Of a stretch of DNA of 64,000 bases, positions 55,602 to 63,979 are shown piece by piece. A model generated the notes under the pieces. It saw nothing but the letters and a program-made list of their open reading frames with translations. It ran no database searches and was not told the DNA's origin. Every line of letters starts with the position of its first letter. Positions within the stretch are counted from its first letter, which is position 1. A program made the position numbers and the translations under genes. The stretch is from assembly GCA_964487565.1 (NCBI GenBank), contig CAZARN010000005.1, forward strand, positions 1 to 64,000, given 5' to 3'. Origin of the DNA: Phil1 sp964487565 (GTDB taxonomy: Bacteria > Bacillota > Clostridia > Christensenellales > CAG-138).

Positions 55602-56273
55602 TCAGGTTTTTTTGATCCGCTCCACAGCGCGTGCAACGGGGGGCAGCGCGGCCACGACGACGCACATCACGGTATCGACGCCTATCGTTGAACCGTTATA
55701 CACGAGCGAATAGAGAAGCGCGTTCGAATATCCGGCTTCCGCGGCCGAGGAGGCGAAGAAAACAACGCCGGAGATCACGCTGCACGCCATCCTCGCGACG
55801 CCGGAAACAGCCATGCCCAGCGGCAGGCTTTTTGGGAAAAGGGAACCGAGGCCGAGCACCGTGAAGGCGACGAAATAATCGAGGATGAACTGCACGGGAT
55901 GCACTATCCATGCGCCCTGGATTATCTGCAAAAGGCTGTATGCGAAAGCGAGCGTAAAGCCGTAGGCAGGCCCGTACATATAGCCGAAAACGACTATCGG
56001 CAGCATTGAGCACAATGTTATGCTGCCGCCGAGAGGCATTGAGAATAGCTTGATATAGCTGAGCACAAACGCCATCGCAAGGCAGAGCGCGCCTTCGACG
56101 ATGATCCGCGTGGGCGTGCGGCGCGGGCCGCCGGCCGTGCCGTTCTTTTTGTTCTTTGCCGAACGCACCGCAACAAAAACGATGAGCGCCGCAAGCACGA
56201 CAGCTGCGACGATGAGCATGATAAGCTCCGTTCCCTCAAGCCCCGCAAGCTTTTTGAACAAGACGAATTCCAT
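55602..56273 (-). CDS. thiT: Energy-coupling factor thiamine transporter S-component
   Basis: The 223-residue membrane protein has the ThiT pattern (SYIKLFSMPLGGSITLCSMLPIVVFGYMYGPAYGF and QFILDYFVAFTVLGL), with an extra N-terminal helix (~17-37) before the usual six. The TPP riboswitch upstream confirms thiamine as substrate. It needs the shared EcfA/A'/T module, which is not in this window. AAAGGAAAA precedes the ATG. Confidence 0.93.
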   Translation of the reverse strand: MEFVLFKKLAGLEGTELIMLIVAAVVLAALIVFVAVRSAKNKKNGTAGGPRRTPTRIIVEGALCLAMAFVLSYIKLFSMPLGGSITLCSMLPIVVFGYMYGPAYGFTLAFAYSLLQIIQGAWIVHPVQFILDYFVAFTVLGLGSLFPKSLPLGMAVSGVARMACSVISGVVFFASSAAEAGYSNALLYSLVYNGSTIGVDTVMCVVVAALPPVARAVERIKKT

Positions 56274-56290
56274 TTTTTCCTTTCCGACAC

Positions 56291-56338
56291 AAAAAATCCC
56301 CGTACAACAGGCGGGGATGACGCGGATATTATCCGCGT
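56291..56338 (-). terminator. Riboswitch expression platform for thiT
   Basis: On minus, an ACGCGGATA/TATCCGCGT hairpin is followed by the terminator stem ATCCCCG/CGGGGAT and TTTTTTG. A TACAAC segment next to the aptamer can pair with GTTGTA in the terminator loop and stem, giving an antiterminator. Confidence 0.8.
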
Positions 56339-56349
56339 TGTATTCATCT

Positions 56350-56431
56350 CCGCTTCCCTACGCCGGCATTATCCGTACAGGTTCCAAGGGTGTTTCTCAG
56401 CGCGCATCGACCGATGCGGCTCCCCCAGCGG
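56350..56431 (-). ncRNA. TPP riboswitch aptamer (THI element)
   Basis: On minus the aptamer reads CUGGGGGAGCC, then GCUGAGAAACACCC, GAACCUGUACGGAUAAUGCC and GCGUAGGGAAG, the full conserved THI-box core. P1 is CCGCU paired with AGCGG. It controls thiT by transcription termination; thiamine pyrophosphate binding turns the transporter off. Confidence 0.96.
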
Positions 56432-56494
56432 GCGGGCTATTTTGTTCGCAATGATGATAACATCGCGCACAGCCCGTGTCAATAGCGAAAAACC

Positions 56495-56523
56495 TTGCCA
56501 TATCGGCCAAAACAAAGTATAAT
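56495..56523 (+). promoter_or_regulatory. typA promoter
   Basis: TTGCCA (56495-56500), 17 bp, consensus TATAAT (56518-56523). Transcription should start near 56530, about 21 bases before the typA ATG. Confidence 0.8.
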
Positions 56524-56550
56524 ATATCGGTTTTGATAAAGGAGATTTAT

Positions 56551-58374
56551 ATGAACGAAAAAATACGCAACATCGCAATAATCGCACACGTTGACCACGG
56601 CAAGACGACCCTTGTCGATTGCCTGCTCCGTCAGAGCGGCGTTTTTCGCGCAAACGAAAACGTGCAGGAGCGCGTTATGGACTCCGGCGATCTTGAGCGT
56701 GAGCGAGGAATAACCATCCTTTCAAAGAACACGGCCGTTTCCTATAAGGATTTTCGCATAAACATAATCGACACGCCGGGCCATGCGGATTTCGGCGGCG
56801 AGGTCGAGCGCATCCTCCAGATGGTGGACGGCGTTCTGCTTCTTGTCGATGCGTTTGAAGGCTGCATGCCGCAGACGCGCTTTGTGCTGCGCAAGGCGCT
56901 CGAACTCAACAAGGTGCCTATCGTCGTCATCAACAAGGTGGACAGGCCCGGTTCCCGTCCGCTTGAAGTTGTCGATGAAACGCTTGAGCTTTTCATGGAG
57001 CTCGGCGCGAGCGCCGATCAGCTTGATTTCCCCGTCGTTTACGCTTCCGCGCGCGAGGGGATATCCGGCATGGATCCCGACGCGCTCGGCACGGATATGA
57101 GCGCCCTTTTCGATACGATTATATCATCCATCCCCGCGCCGGAGTGCGAGCCGGACGCTCCGCTGCAGATACTGTTTTCGACCATCGATTACGATGATTA
57201 CGTCGGCCGCATAGGCATCGGCCGCATCGAGCGCGGCACCGCCAAGCGCAGCGAGATGGTCACCCTTTGCGGCGGTCAGGAGAACAACTGCCGCACGGTC
57301 AAGCTCACGAAGCTGTACCGTTTTGAAGGGCTCAAGCGCGTTGAAATTGAGGAGGCATATGCCGGCGATATCGTCGCCGTCGCGGGCGTGACGGGTCTTG
57401 CAGTCGGTGAAACGGCATGCGATCCGGATCATATCGAGCCAATGCCTTTCGTTCACATCGACGAGCCGACCGTTTCCATGATGTTCATGGTCAACGATTC
57501 TCCCTTTGCAGGACGCGAGGGTAAATACGTCACCTCGCGCAACCTTCGCGACAGGCTGATGAAGGAAGTCGAGACCAACGTTTCCATGCGCATTGAGGAA
57601 ACTCAGTCCACGGATACGTTCAAGGTCAGCGGCCGCGGCGAGCTGCATCTTTCCATCCTCATCGAGCAGATGAGGCGTCAGGATTACGAATTCGCGGTTT
57701 CCCGCCCCAAGGTCATATTCCATCAGGATGAAAAGGGCAATCTTCTCGAGCCTATCGAGGAGCTCACCGTTGACGTGCCTGCAGATTACGTCGGTCCCGT
57801 CATGGAAAAGCTCGGCTCCCGCAAGGCCGAAATGATCGATATGCACTCCGTCGCGGAAGGCAGCGTTCGCCTTCTCTTCTACATCCCGGCGCGCGGCCTC
57901 ATGGGTTATCGCAGCGAGCTTCTCACCGATACGCGCGGCAACGGCGTGATGAGCACCATCTTCCACGGTTACGAGCCTTACAAGGGCGATATCGACGAGC
58001 GCGATCACGGCTCCCTCGTTTGCAGCGAAAGCGGAGATTCCAACTCGTACGGTCTGTTCAACACGCAGGAACGCGGCAGGCTTTTCATCGGGCCGGGCGT
58101 GCCCGTGTATGAGGGCGAGGTCGTCGGCGAATGTGCCCGCGGAGATGATATCGTGGTCAACGTGTGCAAAAAGAAACATGTTACCAATATGCGCGCCGCC
58201 GGTTCAGACGAAGCGCTGCGCCTTACGCCGCCCACGCTGCTTTCACTTGAGCAGTGCCTTGAGTTCATAACCGACGACGAGCTTGTCGAGGTCACGCCCA
58301 AGAGCATCCGTATGCGCAAGAAGATCCTTTCCAAGGAGCAGCGCCTCAAGAAGGCCGCGCGTGACGCGCAATGA
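56551..58374 (+). CDS. typA: Ribosome-associated GTPase TypA/BipA
   Basis: A translational GTPase of 607 residues linked to ribosome assembly and stress. Visible are AHVDHGKTTLVDCLL, RERGITI, DTPGHADFGGEVER, INKVDRPGS and the C-terminal BipA-specific domain (YIPARGLMGYRSELLTDTRG). The ATG at 56551 follows AAAGGAG. The stop overlaps the next gene's ATG by 4 bases. Confidence 0.97.
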   Translation: MNEKIRNIAIIAHVDHGKTTLVDCLLRQSGVFRANENVQERVMDSGDLERERGITILSKNTAVSYKDFRINIIDTPGHADFGGEVERILQMVDGVLLLVDAFEGCMPQTRFVLRKALELNKVPIVVINKVDRPGSRPLEVVDETLELFMELGASADQLDFPVVYASAREGISGMDPDALGTDMSALFDTIISSIPAPECEPDAPLQILFSTIDYDDYVGRIGIGRIERGTAKRSEMVTLCGGQENNCRTVKLTKLYRFEGLKRVEIEEAYAGDIVAVAGVTGLAVGETACDPDHIEPMPFVHIDEPTVSMMFMVNDSPFAGREGKYVTSRNLRDRLMKEVETNVSMRIEETQSTDTFKVSGRGELHLSILIEQMRRQDYEFAVSRPKVIFHQDEKGNLLEPIEELTVDVPADYVGPVMEKLGSRKAEMIDMHSVAEGSVRLLFYIPARGLMGYRSELLTDTRGNGVMSTIFHGYEPYKGDIDERDHGSLVCSESGDSNSYGLFNTQERGRLFIGPGVPVYEGEVVGECARGDDIVVNVCKKKHVTNMRAAGSDEALRLTPPTLLSLEQCLEFITDDELVEVTPKSIRMRKKILSKEQRLKKAARDAQ

Positions 58375-59510
58375 GCGTCTATACTTCAAGCGTCGTCAGA
58401 TGCCCGGACTATTCCGACGCTTCCGTAAACGCCGCGCTTGAGGAAGCGCTGGCCGCGATCGGAGGCCTCGACTGGGTGGAACCGGGTATGCGTATCGGCG
58501 TAAAGGTCAACATGGCTGCGCCCAAGGCGCCCGAATATGCCGTTTGTACCGATCCCGCCCTCGTTGCGTCGCTGTGCCGTATGCTGGTCGCGCGCGGCGC
58601 AAAGCCCATCGTCGGCGACAGTCCCGGCGGTCTTTACAACGCGGCTTATGTCGAAAGATTCTATTCCGTGACAGGCATGGAGCGCGTGCTTGAAGCCGGC
58701 GCAAAGCTCAACGACGATTTCACACAGTATGAAGTGTCATATCCCGAGGCCGTCGTCGCCAAGCACTTCACGCGAACTTCATGGCTTCGCGACTGCGACG
58801 CCGTTATCACCTTCGCAAAGCTCAAGACGCACGGAATGATGGGCATGACGGGCGCTGTCAAAAATCAGTACGGCACCGTTCCCGGCACGGTGAAGCTCGA
58901 ATATCATTATCTTCATCCCAACCATGAAGAATTTGCCGGTATGCTCGTCGATCTTTCGGAATATACCGCTCCGCGTCTTTCGCTCATCGACGCCGTCGTC
59001 GCCATGGACGGCAACGGGCCGACCTCCGGCCGCCCGAGGGAATGCGGCGCGCTTATCGCGTCTCTTTCCGCTCATCAGGCCGATCTTGTCGGCGCGGCTA
59101 TCCTCGGCATCGAACCCGACGACGTTCCGACCCTGCACGACGCTTCCCGGCGCGGTCTTGTCGAGCTTGATATGTCAAAGCTTGCCGTTTACGGCGATCC
59201 GTTCGCCTTCACGATACCAAATTGCGAGCTTATGCAAAGGCGCGACATAACCTCCGTCAAAAACGTCACCGGCGTCACCCGCGCCTTCATGAAGATGGTA
59301 ATGGCGCGCCGTCCGGAGCCCGACAGGAAAGCCTGCGTCGGCTGCGGCGTCTGCGCAAATCTCTGCCCCGCGAAAGCGATAAGGATCGTCAACAAGCTTC
59401 CTGTCATTGACAGGAAAAAGTGCATCCACTGCTTCTGCTGTCAGGAGTTCTGCCCGAAGGGCGCGATGGTCGTGCACAGGACGTTCATCGCAAAGCTACT
59501 CAACAAATAA
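58371..59510 (+). CDS. DUF362 protein fused to a 2x[4Fe-4S] ferredoxin domain
   Basis: The 379-residue protein has a DUF362 domain (residues 1-~310; VKVNMAAPKAPEYAVCTDP, KLKTHGMMGMTGAVKN) and a C-terminal bacterial ferredoxin with two CxxCxxCxxxCP motifs (CVGCGVCANLCP and CIHCFCCQEFCP). It is likely a cytosolic redox protein; no substrate is known for the family. It is translationally coupled to typA, and a terminator follows. Confidence 0.9.
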   Translation: MSVYTSSVVRCPDYSDASVNAALEEALAAIGGLDWVEPGMRIGVKVNMAAPKAPEYAVCTDPALVASLCRMLVARGAKPIVGDSPGGLYNAAYVERFYSVTGMERVLEAGAKLNDDFTQYEVSYPEAVVAKHFTRTSWLRDCDAVITFAKLKTHGMMGMTGAVKNQYGTVPGTVKLEYHYLHPNHEEFAGMLVDLSEYTAPRLSLIDAVVAMDGNGPTSGRPRECGALIASLSAHQADLVGAAILGIEPDDVPTLHDASRRGLVELDMSKLAVYGDPFAFTIPNCELMQRRDITSVKNVTGVTRAFMKMVMARRPEPDRKACVGCGVCANLCPAKAIRIVNKLPVIDRKKCIHCFCCQEFCPKGAMVVHRTFIAKLLNK

Positions 59511-59525
59511 TGTCAGCTTTTCAAA

Positions 59526-59555
59526 AGGAGAGCCTCGTAAGGCTCTCTTTTTTTT
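59526..59555 (+). terminator. Terminator after the DUF362-ferredoxin gene
   Basis: GAGAGCC pairs with GGCTCTC around TCGTAA, then eight T residues. Confidence 0.9.
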
Positions 59556-59610
59556 GCCTTATTTCGGGTTTCGCCGTCAGCCTTCGTCAATCTTACCGAC
59601 GAAGCATAAT

Positions 59611-59626
59611 TGTTCCACATGAAACA
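59611..59626. promoter_or_regulatory. parS site upstream of parA
   Basis: TGTTCCACATGAAACA fits the parS consensus except for the CACATG centre, the same change as at 54945. It ends three bases before the -35 of the parA promoter, so ParB binding could also influence parAB transcription. Confidence 0.88.
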
Positions 59627-59629
59627 ATG

Positions 59630-59658
59630 TTGTTTTTGACGACCCTATACAGTATAAT
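59630..59658 (+). promoter_or_regulatory. parAB promoter
   Basis: TTGTTT (59630-59635), 17 bp, consensus TATAAT (59653-59658), just downstream of the parS site and about 57 bases before the parA ribosome site. Confidence 0.7.
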
Positions 59659-59721
59659 TATTGATGCGCCGATCGCAGGTTTTATTTTCCTGTGTCGGTA
59701 TCAATTTTCCGGAGGCTCCCA

Positions 59722-60495
59722 ATGGGTAAAATCATTGCCGTCGCCAATCAGAAGGGCGGCGTGGGCAAAACGACCACAACGGTCAATCTTTCATCGTGTA
59801 TTGCCGCGACAGGCAAAAAGGTGCTCTGCATCGATATCGATCCGCAGGGCAACTGCACAAGCGGCCTTGGCGTTGAAAAGGACAAGCCCGAATACAGCAT
59901 ATATGACGTTCTCATCAATTCGGTACCTGCGTGCGACGCGATAGTGCCTACAGTCGCAGAAAATCTCGAACTCATTTCAGCGAGAAAGGAGCTTTCCGGC
60001 GCCGAGGTGGAGCTTGTCGGCGCTCTTGCAAGGGAGACTGTTTTGAAACGCGCGCTTGACCGCGTGCGCGACAAATACGATTTCATTTTCATCGATTGTC
60101 CGCCGTCGCTGGGTCTTCTCACGGTCAACGCGCTCACTGCGGCAGATACATTGCTTGCGCCCATTCAATGCGAATACTACGCGCTTGAAGGGCTTTCAGA
60201 CCTCATGAACACCGTTAGGCTCGTGCGCACCCATCTCAATCCCGCGCTCGACGTGGAGGGCGTGGTGCTCACGATGTTCGACGCGCGCACCAATCTTTCG
60301 GAGCAGGTTGTGGTCGAGGTCAAAAAGTTTTTCAAAAACAAGGTTTACAGAACGATAATACCGCGCTCCGTGCGTCTCGGCGAAGCGCCGAGCTACGGTC
60401 TTCCGATCAATCAGTATGATCCGAAGAGCGTCGGTGCAAAAGCGTATGATGCGCTTGCTGCGGAGGTTATAGCAAACAGCGGAGGGAAGAAATGA
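59722..60495 (+). CDS. parA: Chromosome partitioning ATPase ParA (Soj)
   Basis: A 257-residue deviant-Walker ATPase (NQKGGVGKTTTTVNLSS, IDIDPQGNCTSGLG, FIDCPPSLGLLTVNAL). It lacks the long N-terminal DNA-binding domain of plasmid ParA, so it is the chromosomal type. The ATG at 59722 follows GGAGG. It works with ParB and the two parS sites in origin segregation and, in Bacillota, in control of DnaA. Confidence 0.96.
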   Translation: MGKIIAVANQKGGVGKTTTTVNLSSCIAATGKKVLCIDIDPQGNCTSGLGVEKDKPEYSIYDVLINSVPACDAIVPTVAENLELISARKELSGAEVELVGALARETVLKRALDRVRDKYDFIFIDCPPSLGLLTVNALTAADTLLAPIQCEYYALEGLSDLMNTVRLVRTHLNPALDVEGVVLTMFDARTNLSEQVVVEVKKFFKNKVYRTIIPRSVRLGEAPSYGLPINQYDPKSVGAKAYDALAAEVIANSGGKK

Positions 60496-61367
60496 TGGCT
60501 GCAAACAAAAAAGGGCTCGGGCGCGGGCTTGACGCGCTGCTTGGCGATTTCACTTCAGCGCCGCCTGAGGGCGTTGTCGAAGCCGATATTTATCTCATTG
60601 ACACATATTCCGATCAGCCGCGCAAAACCTTTGACGAGGAGCGTCTTCGCGAGCTTGCTTCATCCATCAAGCTCCACGGCATGGTCCAGCCCATCATCGT
60701 GAGAAGGGTGGGGGACAGGTACTCCATCGTCGCAGGCGAACGCCGTTACAGGGCGGCGCGCCTTGCCGGACTTTCCACAGTACCAGTCATCGTCAAGGAT
60801 TTTGACGATGCGAAGGTGCATGAAGTGGCGCTCGTTGAAAACCTTCAGCGTGAAAATCTCAACCCCATCGAGGAAGCTTCCGCAATACGCTTCCTCATGC
60901 AGCAGCACGACCTTACCCAGGAGGAGGTCTCCTCGCGCCTCGGCAAAAGCCGTCCGGTGATCGCAAATTCGCTGCGCCTTCTGAACCTTCCCTCCGACGT
61001 TCAGGATTACGTCAAGGACGGCCGCCTTTCCTCGGGGCATGCCCGCGCGATCGCAGGCGTCAGGGACGAGGTCAAGCAGCGTGCTCTTGCAAACGATGCC
61101 GTCACGAAGGGCTGGTCTGTGCGCGAGGTCGAAAACAGGGTTTCCGCCATCAACACGCCTCCTGTCAAAAAGGAAGAGGGGGCGGAGGAAAAGCATCCCC
61201 GCCAAAGCGCCGATATGTTCGCCGCGCAGGAGAAGCTTCGCGAAAAGCTCGGCACGAAGGTCACCATCGAGGGAAACGAGAAGAAGGGCAGGCTCACGGT
61301 CGAGTATTATTCAAAAGAAAACCTCATCTGGCTTTACGAGCTTCTTATGGGCGAAACGGAAAACTGA
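60492..61367 (+). CDS. parB: Chromosome partitioning protein ParB (Spo0J)
   Basis: The 291-residue CTP-dependent DNA clamp. The N-terminal KKGLGRGLDALLG contacts ParA. The CTP site VAGERRYRAARLAG, the ENLQRENLNPIEEA motif and the HTH DLTQEEVSSRLGKSRPVIANSLRLLNL follow. A C-terminal dimer domain closes the protein. The start overlaps parA (ATGATG); either ATG is possible. Confidence 0.96.
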   Translation: MMAANKKGLGRGLDALLGDFTSAPPEGVVEADIYLIDTYSDQPRKTFDEERLRELASSIKLHGMVQPIIVRRVGDRYSIVAGERRYRAARLAGLSTVPVIVKDFDDAKVHEVALVENLQRENLNPIEEASAIRFLMQQHDLTQEEVSSRLGKSRPVIANSLRLLNLPSDVQDYVKDGRLSSGHARAIAGVRDEVKQRALANDAVTKGWSVREVENRVSAINTPPVKKEEGAEEKHPRQSADMFAAQEKLREKLGTKVTIEGNEKKGRLTVEYYSKENLIWLYELLMGETEN

Positions 61368-61379
61368 TCCCAAAGTATA

Positions 61380-61411
61380 CAAAACCCCGCAACGTGTGTT
61401 GCGGGGTCTTT
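61380..61411. terminator. Bidirectional terminator between parB and khpB
   Basis: ACCCCGCAAC pairs with GTTGCGGGGT around GTGT, with A residues before and TCTTTTG after. It serves both converging transcripts. Confidence 0.85.
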
Positions 61412-61416
61412 TGTTT

Positions 61417-62370
61417 TCAGTTCTCGCCGTTCTCGTCAGGCTGGGTTTCATTCATTTCAACCTGAGTCACGTTTTCCTGGTTCGGCCTGCTCTCACGGGC
61501 GGGACGGTCGCCGCGCGGCCTGTTGTTGTTCCTTTGCGGCCTGACGCCTTCCTTCAGCGCGATAACCACTCTGCGGTTAGGCTCCTCGCCCTCGCTGTAT
61601 GTTGTGACATACTGGCTGTTCTGGAGCGCGGAATGCAGCACCCTGCGTTCATACGGATTCATCGGTTCAAGGGCGCGCGGTCTTCCCGTGCTCCTCACCT
61701 GCGAAGCGACCTTCCTTGCAAGCCGCACGAGCGTTTCTTCCCTCTTGTCGCGATAGCCTTCCGTATCGATCGTGACGCGGGTATAGCCGTTTTCCTTGCG
61801 CGAACGGTTCACGTTGAGGGAGGTGAGATACTGTATCGCGTCGAGCGTTTCGCCTCTGTGACCGATGAGTATGCCCATCGATTCGCTGTCGATGCGAAGC
61901 CTTATGCCTTCCTCCGTGACGTTTGCGAGTATGCTGGCCTCAATGCCCATTATGGAGAGCAGCCCCTTCAGAAACTCCGCCGCGGGATTGTTTTCCGCCG
62001 CCTCCGCGGTGTATTCTATCTCGGGCTTTTTTGGTGTTTCGATATATTCCTCACGCGCCTGACGCGGTCTGCGGTCCTGTCTGTCTCTGTTGTCGCGTCC
62101 CTGACGGGGACGGTTTCTGTCGCTCCTCGGGCCGCTGCGTTCGCCGGTGTGCATACGGTCGGCTTCGGTGAGGTAATCGGGTATGATTATCTGCTCGGGC
62201 TCGCGCTCTATAAGGCGTACCTTCGCGGGTTTTGCGCCGATGCCGAGCACGCCCTTGCTCTCCTGCTGGATGATATCTATTTCAACTTCGTCTATCGAGA
62301 CGCCAAGCTCCTTCAAGCCGTTGAATATCGCCTCGTCGATGGATTTTCCCTGTGCTTCAAGGGTTCTCAT
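61417..62370 (-). CDS. khpB: RNA-binding protein KhpB (Jag/EloR)
   Basis: The 317-residue protein has an N-terminal Jag_N domain (TLEAQGKSIDEAIFNGLKELG), an Arg/Asp-rich linker, a KH domain (GILIGHRGETLDAIQYLTSL) and an R3H domain (LEPMNPYERRVLHSALQ). The C-terminal ~35 residues are disordered and Asn/Arg-rich. It binds RNA and affects cell-wall elongation in other Bacillota. Its start overlaps the yidC stop by 4 bases. Confidence 0.95.
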   Translation of the reverse strand: MRTLEAQGKSIDEAIFNGLKELGVSIDEVEIDIIQQESKGVLGIGAKPAKVRLIEREPEQIIIPDYLTEADRMHTGERSGPRSDRNRPRQGRDNRDRQDRRPRQAREEYIETPKKPEIEYTAEAAENNPAAEFLKGLLSIMGIEASILANVTEEGIRLRIDSESMGILIGHRGETLDAIQYLTSLNVNRSRKENGYTRVTIDTEGYRDKREETLVRLARKVASQVRSTGRPRALEPMNPYERRVLHSALQNSQYVTTYSEGEEPNRRVVIALKEGVRPQRNNNRPRGDRPARESRPNQENVTQVEMNETQPDENGEN

Positions 62371-63350
62371 TTTTTATCCTCCTCCTGAACGGTAATGTTC
62401 CTCGGATACGCCTTGTCGAGCGCCAGATTGACGATTATCATCAATACACTGCTGAACGTCCAGTATATTGCGAACGCCGCGTTGTTTGAAAGGCAGAATA
62501 TGAAAGACATGACCGGGAACATATATGTCATCCATTTGCTGGATTTTGCCGCCTGATCGTTTGCCGCGCTCTGCGGCTGGCTGCGCTGCATGAGCCATGT
62601 GGAAAGGAAGTTGGTGCCGGAGGCGATGATCGCCATAAGGAACCAGCCGTTGTTCATGCCGGCGTACATATCCTTGAATACCTGCATCGCGTTGTCAAAG
62701 GCTGCGACGGAAGCCGTCGTGCTTATTATTTTGTACCCTTCGACGCCCTGCGATACGCTCTTCAGGGCAATACCCATTTCAACGAGCTTGTCCCAAACGC
62801 CCGGTGTATCCTTGAGGTAAAGGAGCTTTGACAGCTCCGGCGTGACAAGGAAGGAAGAGCCCGAGGCCACGACCGGCATAAGTCCGTTATCCGCCTGCCA
62901 TATATTATGTATCCAAAGGAACTTGAAGGATTTGAAAAGCTCGAGCGCGTTGTCATCGACAAGAAGACGCAGCGTCATTTCATATCCCCAATAGCGGAAC
63001 GCGGCAAAAAAGCAGAAGAACAGCGGCATTGTTATGAGAAGCGGCAGACAGCTTCCCCACATGCTCACTCCGCGTTCCTTCATGAGCTTTGACTGCTCCA
63101 TCTGGGCGCGGCGCGGATCGTTTGCATATTTCTTCTGTATTTTTTGTATTTCAGGCTGGACCGCGGCCATCTTTGCCGATGATTTGCGGGTCTTTATATC
63201 CGAGAATATGGTGAGACAGCGCAGGAACAGCGTGCAAAGAACTATCGTCAGCACAACGCTGCCGAAGCCTGTCGACGACATGCCTGCCGTAACGCCGTAT
63301 ACCCAGCGCATGAGTTCGAGGAAAAGGTTGTTTAAGAAATGACCTTCCAC
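62367..63350 (-). CDS. yidC: Membrane protein insertase YidC
   Basis: The 327-residue insertase has five hydrophobic segments, the conserved hydrophilic-groove Arg44 (CTLFLRCLTIF), the cytoplasmic KMAAVQPEIQKIQKKYANDP hairpin and the typical PLFFCFFAAFR and WMTYMFPVMSF helices. It carries a longer than usual loop between helices 2 and 3 (~135-225). No lipobox cysteine is near the N-terminus, unlike Bacillus SpoIIIJ. It is the third gene of the rnpA cluster. Confidence 0.95.
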   Translation of the reverse strand: MEGHFLNNLFLELMRWVYGVTAGMSSTGFGSVVLTIVLCTLFLRCLTIFSDIKTRKSSAKMAAVQPEIQKIQKKYANDPRRAQMEQSKLMKERGVSMWGSCLPLLITMPLFFCFFAAFRYWGYEMTLRLLVDDNALELFKSFKFLWIHNIWQADNGLMPVVASGSSFLVTPELSKLLYLKDTPGVWDKLVEMGIALKSVSQGVEGYKIISTTASVAAFDNAMQVFKDMYAGMNNGWFLMAIIASGTNFLSTWLMQRSQPQSAANDQAAKSSKWMTYMFPVMSFIFCLSNNAAFAIYWTFSSVLMIIVNLALDKAYPRNITVQEEDKK

Positions 63351-63368
63351 CTGTGTTTCTCTCTTTCT

Positions 63369-63629
63369 TCAGTTATTGCATGATTCCTTTTTTTGCGCAT
63401 TGCGTATGCGCGGCCAATGCTCCGGCACGGGATCATATCCTCCGCGTGAAAACGGATTGCACCGCAAAACGCGCCACAATGCAAGTATACCGCCCTTCCA
63501 CGCACCAAATCGCTCGACTGCCTGCATGGCGTATGTCGAACAGGTGGGGGTATAGCGGCAACAGGGCGCGTGCGTCGGCGATATCCAGGTCCTGTATCCC
63601 CGGATAAGGTAGAGCATGAAGCGCTTCAC
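63369..63629 (-). CDS. yidD: Membrane protein insertion efficiency factor YidD
   Basis: An 86-residue protein of the YidD family (YLIRGYRTWISPTHAPCCRY, TPTCSTYAMQAVERFG and RCNPFSRGGYDPVPEHW), with conserved cysteines. It starts with GTG at 63629, overlapping the rnpA stop codon; an internal ATG four codons later is less likely. It sits between rnpA and yidC as in most Bacillota. Confidence 0.93.
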   Translation of the reverse strand: MKRFMLYLIRGYRTWISPTHAPCCRYTPTCSTYAMQAVERFGAWKGGILALWRVLRCNPFSRGGYDPVPEHWPRIRNAQKKESCNN

Positions 63630-63979
63630 AGTCGCTTTTCTTCCTTTTTCAGCAGGTCGGCACGGCGCAGCAGATTCAGCACCGCATCTCCGATGTCGGT
63701 GAATTTTGCGTCCACAATCGGCTCTCGAGCAATGAAAATGAAATCGTATCCGTCTTTCACGCACGGTATCACAGGGCTGAAAGATTCCCTCAACCGGCGT
63801 TTGACGCGATTGCGGACAACGCTGTTTCCGAGTTTTTTGCTCGCCGAAATCCCAACGTGGATCCCGCCCTTATGGTTCTTTTTGTATATAAGAACGAGCT
63901 TTGGATTCGCCCTGGATTCGCCGCGGCGGTATACTTGGCGGAAATCCTTGTTCCGCTTCAAAGAAAAACAGCGCTTCAC
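63626..63979 (-). CDS. rnpA: Ribonuclease P protein component
   Basis: The 117-residue protein subunit of RNase P. The RNR motif KKLGNSVVRNRVKRRLRE is diagnostic. It begins with GTG at 63979, and an in-frame TGA lies just upstream, so the start is firm. rpmH should lie immediately to the right, outside the window. Confidence 0.95.
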   Translation of the reverse strand: MKRCFSLKRNKDFRQVYRRGESRANPKLVLIYKKNHKGGIHVGISASKKLGNSVVRNRVKRRLRESFSPVIPCVKDGYDFIFIAREPIVDAKFTDIGDAVLNLLRRADLLKKEEKRL

